From Bacillota bacterium (GTDB taxonomy: Bacteria > Bacillota > Sulfobacillia > RBS10-35 > JAJYVM01): a DNA stretch of 15,579 nucleotides. This document shows, in pieces, positions 13,559 through 15,579 of this stretch; within the stretch, counting starts at the first letter, position 1, and each line of letters begins with the position of its first letter. The translations under genes were made by a program, and so were the position numbers. The notes beneath the pieces were generated by a model. It did no database searches and was not told the DNA's origin. It saw only the letters and a list, made by a program, of their open reading frames with translations. The stretch lies in NCBI GenBank assembly GCA_021792015.1, contig JAJYVM010000037.1, positions 1-15,579 of the forward strand, given 5' to 3'.

Positions 13559-14279
13559 CCGCGTGCGCGCGGGGGAGACCCGCGCTTACCAGGGCAGCGG
13601 CGCGGCTATACCTCGATGCTCTCCCCGGGTTTGACGACCTTACGACCTTGGCCGAGACGCCCGCCTGCGCGCAGTGGCGGCAGAACGCCTCCGCGTCCGC
13701 CTCGATGAGCGGAAACGTGTTGTAGCGCGTCGGCACGACCCGCCGCGGCTGGATCCAGCGCGCGGCCGTCACGGCGTCGTCCGCGTCCATGGTGAAATTG
13801 CCGCCGATGGGCAGCAGCGCGAGGTCGACCGGCCCCCAGAGCTTGTGCAGAAGCTTCAGGTCGCTGTAAAGGGCCGTGTCGCCGGCATGGAAGATGCGCT
13901 TGCCGCCGGTCTCGATCAGAAAGCCGCAGGGGAAGCCGCCGGCGATGCCGGAGCCGTGGAAGGCGACGTTCATGCGCACCTTACCGAACGGGAACTTGAA
14001 CGTCCCGCCGACGTGCATCGGGTGGCAGCGCACCCCGCGCTCGCCCATCTGGCCGGCGATCTCGTTCGTCGTGATGACCTGGGCGTCGCTCTGCTTCGCG
14101 ATGGTCTCGGTGTCGGCGATGTGATCGTCGTGGGCGTGCGTGAGGAGCAGGTAGTTGCAGCGGATGTCCTGGGCCCTCTGGGCCGCGAGCGGGTTGCCGG
14201 TCAGCCAGGGGTCGATGGCGAGCTTGTCGCTGCCCGTGTCGATCAGCCAGCCGTACTGCCCCAGAAACGTCGCCTTCAC
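13551..14279 (-). CDS. UPF0173 metal-dependent hydrolase, C-terminus frameshifted
   Basis: A metallo-beta-lactamase-fold protein of the UPF0173 (YtkL-like) family, of unknown substrate. As read it has 242 residues. The metal motif HAHDDH (48-53) follows LLLT, and further ligands appear in the AFHGSG and HAGDTALY segments and in PIGGNFTMD. The last about 33 residues are unlike the family. In the next frame the DNA reads VVKPGESIEV then TAG at 13608-13606, the normal family ending. One missing C at about 13638-13639 (G on the coding strand, AAGGGTC read as AAGGTC) would restore it and give about 224 residues. The start is GTG 14279 with a somewhat distant GGGAGG tract, in the first 86-bp repeat. 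Confidence 0.88.
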   Translation of the reverse strand: MKATFLGQYGWLIDTGSDKLAIDPWLTGNPLAAQRAQDIRCNYLLLTHAHDDHIADTETIAKQSDAQVITTNEIAGQMGERGVRCHPMHVGGTFKFPFGKVRMNVAFHGSGIAGGFPCGFLIETGGKRIFHAGDTALYSDLKLLHKLWGPVDLALLPIGGNFTMDADDAVTAARWIQPRRVVPTRYNTFPLIEADAEAFCRHCAQAGVSAKVVRSSNPGRASRYSRAAALVSAGLPRAHAAK

Positions 14280-14286
14280 GTCATGT

Positions 14287-14458
14287 CATCAGCCTCCCCA
14301 GGCATTCTGACCCGCCACCCACATACAGGTGGATCGCTGCGCCGCCCATTGACAGGTGCTGGTGCGGGCGGGCATCAGCCTCCCCAGGCATTGTGACCCG
14401 CCACCCACATATAGGTGGATCGCTGCGCCGCCCATTGACAGGTGCTGGTGCGGGCGGG
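14287..14458. repeat. 86-bp tandem repeat, two copies, 84/86 identical
   Basis: Copy 1 is 14287-14372 and copy 2 is 14373-14458. They differ only at CATTCTGA/CATTGTGA and CATACAGG/CATATAGG. Each copy contains a TTGACA (14349 and 14435), a CCACC/GGTGG mini-hairpin and, on the minus strand, a GGGGAGG tract. The unit is not a multiple of three and sits wholly between the divergent UPF0173 and greA genes, so it is noncoding. Confidence 0.95.
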
Positions 14459-14464
14459 CATAAT
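14435..14464 (+). promoter_or_regulatory. greA-lysS promoter at the end of repeat copy 2
   Basis: TTGACA (14435-14440), 18 bases, then CATAAT (14459-14464): a strong sigma-70-type promoter. The -35 lies in the repeat, the -10 just outside it. In copy 1 the same TTGACA is followed at the same distance by CATCAG, so only the second is complete. The leader to the greA ATG is about 65 bases. Confidence 0.7.
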
Positions 14465-14535
14465 GACTTTCCGCAATGCGCGAGCGGGCCTGGCGCCCGC
14501 CCGACACTCGGCCCGGGGCAAGGGGCGACCGCTGG

Positions 14536-15018
14536 ATGGCAGAGCGCGAGCGCGAGGTGCTGCTCACCGCCGACGGACTGCACAAGCTCGAGGACGAGCT
14601 GGAGCTTCTCAAGACCGTCCGCCGACGCGAGGTGGCGGAGCGGATCAAGGTCGCGCGCGAGTTCGGCGACCTCTCGGAGAACTCCGAGTACGAGGAGGCC
14701 AAGAACGAGCAGGCCTTCGTCGAGGGGCGCATCCTGACGCTGGAGAAGACGCTGCGCAGCGCGCGCATCGTCAGCGAGGCCGAGGTGGACCCGCACCGCG
14801 TCAACATCGGCAGCAGCGTGACGCTGCGCGACTTGGAGACGCGCGAGATATTCGAGTACACGATCGTCGGCAGCAGCGAGGCCGATCCAGCCCAGAACCG
14901 CATCTCGTACCAGAGCCCCGTGGGCCAGGCGGTCTTCGGCCAGGCGACGGGTAGCACCGTCGAGGTGCGCCTGCCCGCCGGAGTGGCCCGGTATGAGATC
15001 CTCGCCGTCGCGAGGTAG
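14536..15018 (+). CDS. greA: Transcription elongation factor GreA
   Basis: Rescues backtracked RNA polymerase by stimulating transcript cleavage. From ATG 14536 it has 160 residues, close to the usual 157-158. The N-terminal coiled coil carries RREVAERIKVAREFGDLSEN with the acidic tip residues Asp45 and Glu48 that reach the polymerase active site, and KNEQAFVEGRI on the returning helix. The C-terminal FKBP-like domain ends SPVGQAVFGQATGSTVEV then RYEILAV. AGGGG is 10 bases upstream of the ATG. A GTG or ATG further upstream (14476) would add a non-homologous segment. Only 3 bases separate its stop from lysS, a common greA-lysS operon order. Confidence 0.95.
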   Translation: MAEREREVLLTADGLHKLEDELELLKTVRRREVAERIKVAREFGDLSENSEYEEAKNEQAFVEGRILTLEKTLRSARIVSEAEVDPHRVNIGSSVTLRDLETREIFEYTIVGSSEADPAQNRISYQSPVGQAVFGQATGSTVEVRLPAGVARYEILAVAR

Positions 15019-15021
15019 GCG

Positions 15022-15579
15022 ATGACGCCGGCGGGCGGGGGCCCCGAGTCCGAGCTGGAGGCGCGCCGCGCCAAGCTCGGCCGGCTGCGCGCCGCGGGGA
15101 TCGATCCGTTCGGCGCGCGCTTTGCGCAGGACGACCACGCCGCGGAGCTCGTGCGCGACTTCGAGGGGCGGTCGGGCCAGGTCGTGCGCGTGGCCGGCCG
15201 GGTGATGACCGTGCGCGTGCACGGCCGCGCCGCCTTCGCCGACCTGCAGGATGCCTCGGGCACCATTCAGATCTACGCGCGCGTGGACAAGCTGGGGGAA
15301 GGCCCGTTCGCGGGCTTCACCGAGCTCGACCGCGGCGACCACATCGGCGTGGAGGGCGTGCTCATGCGCACGCGCCGCGGCGAGGTGAGCGTGGAGGCCG
15401 GGCGATGGACCATGCTGGCCAAGGGCCTGCGCCCGCTGCCCGAGAAGTGGCATGGCCTGCGCGACGTCGAGCTGCGGTACCGGCACCGGTACGTCGATCT
15501 GGTGGTGAACGCCGACGTCCGGGCGGCTTTCACCACCAGGGCCCGCATCGTGACTGCCCTGCGCCGCTTTCTGGACGAT
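15022..15579 (+). CDS. lysS: Lysyl-tRNA synthetase class II, N-terminal part
   Basis: Charges tRNA-Lys; the window holds the first 186 codons and the gene runs off the right edge. The N-terminal anticodon-binding OB-fold is visible as VAGRVMTVRVHG, FADLQDASGTIQIY and DHIGVEGVLMRTRRGEVSV. It is followed by the linker LAKGLRPLPEKWHGLRDVEL and the start of the catalytic domain, YRHRYVDLVVN (motif 1 entry). These are standard for class IIb LysRS. The ATG at 15022 is three bases after the greA stop, with a GAGGT tract overlapping that stop, so the two are cotranscribed. The N-terminal helix before the OB-fold is short (about 25 residues before DPF). Confidence 0.95.
   Translation, partial: MTPAGGGPESELEARRAKLGRLRAAGIDPFGARFAQDDHAAELVRDFEGRSGQVVRVAGRVMTVRVHGRAAFADLQDASGTIQIYARVDKLGEGPFAGFTELDRGDHIGVEGVLMRTRRGEVSVEAGRWTMLAKGLRPLPEKWHGLRDVELRYRHRYVDLVVNADVRAAFTTRARIVTALRRFLDD

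Noticed and set aside
12042..13634. Long frames on both strands across coaX and the DUF151 gene
   Set aside because: Arg/Pro/Gly or Asp/Gly/Ala strings complementary to clearly identified proteins.
14287..14458. Repeat pair considered as a CRISPR array
   Set aside because: Two adjoining 86-bp copies with no spacers; a simple tandem duplication.
14281..15486. 401-codon minus-strand frame opposite greA and lysS
   Set aside because: Shadow of greA and lysS; the part in the 86-bp repeats merely translates the repeat in two frames.

Overview
The window is very GC-rich bacterial DNA (third codon positions are almost all G or C, with several GTG and TTG starts). It holds mostly housekeeping and stress genes in short, tightly overlapping operons. 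A group A type III pantothenate kinase, a DHPS-DHNA fusion, a greA-lysS pair, a DUF151 nuclease and apparently leaderless promoters suggest a GC-rich, deep-branching Terrabacteria-type lineage (Bacillota / Armatimonadota / Chloroflexota neighbourhood). That placement is inference; no rRNA or phylogenetic marker was analysed.

Layout. 1-396: the C-terminal part of a cation diffusion facilitator transporter, broken by two single-base frameshifts. 381-1187 (minus): an inositol-monophosphatase-family phosphatase, convergent with it. 1309-1536: a small two-helix membrane protein. 1537-1888: a noncoding gap with a degenerate 9-base tandem array and an 18-bp palindrome over the hutH ribosome-binding region. 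1889-3421: histidine ammonia-lyase, with no other hut gene nearby. 3432-4340 (minus): a predicted secreted protein with a retropepsin-like aspartic protease domain. 4502-7897: an arsenic operon, arsR-arsM-arsC-acr3 plus an OsmC-type thiol protein, driven by a promoter with an ArsR-type dyad over the -35 element. 7898-8435: a 538-base gap with two GC-rich hairpins. 8436-12951: folP-folB fusion, folK, a birA-type biotin ligase, a P1/DmpA-family Ntn-hydrolase and coaX, mostly joined by ATGA or GTGA overlaps. 13051-13470: a DUF151 nuclease followed by a terminator-like hairpin. 13551-14279 (minus): a UPF0173 metallo-hydrolase whose last codons are frameshifted. 14287-14458: two near-identical 86-bp tandem repeats, the second completing a strong promoter. 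14536-15579: greA and the start of lysS.

How the genes work together. The ars cluster covers the standard arsenic defence: sensing (ArsR), reduction of arsenate (ArsC), extrusion of arsenite (Acr3) and methylation (ArsM). OsmC probably adds a thiol-peroxide or thiol-stress function. The second operon is a cofactor block: pteroate synthesis (FolP-FolB, FolK), protein biotinylation (BirA) and the first step of CoA synthesis (CoaX). The greA-lysS pair belongs to transcription and translation.

Most notable are the noncoding structures: a degenerate multiplication of the birA/peptidase junction with a nested 47-codon GTGA-linked ORF, the 86-bp tandem repeat that carries the greA -35 box, two apparently leaderless promoters, the 9-base repeat array, and three one-base losses at coding positions that look either like sequencing/assembly errors or gene decay. 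I saw no clearly new multi-gene defence or biosynthetic system.
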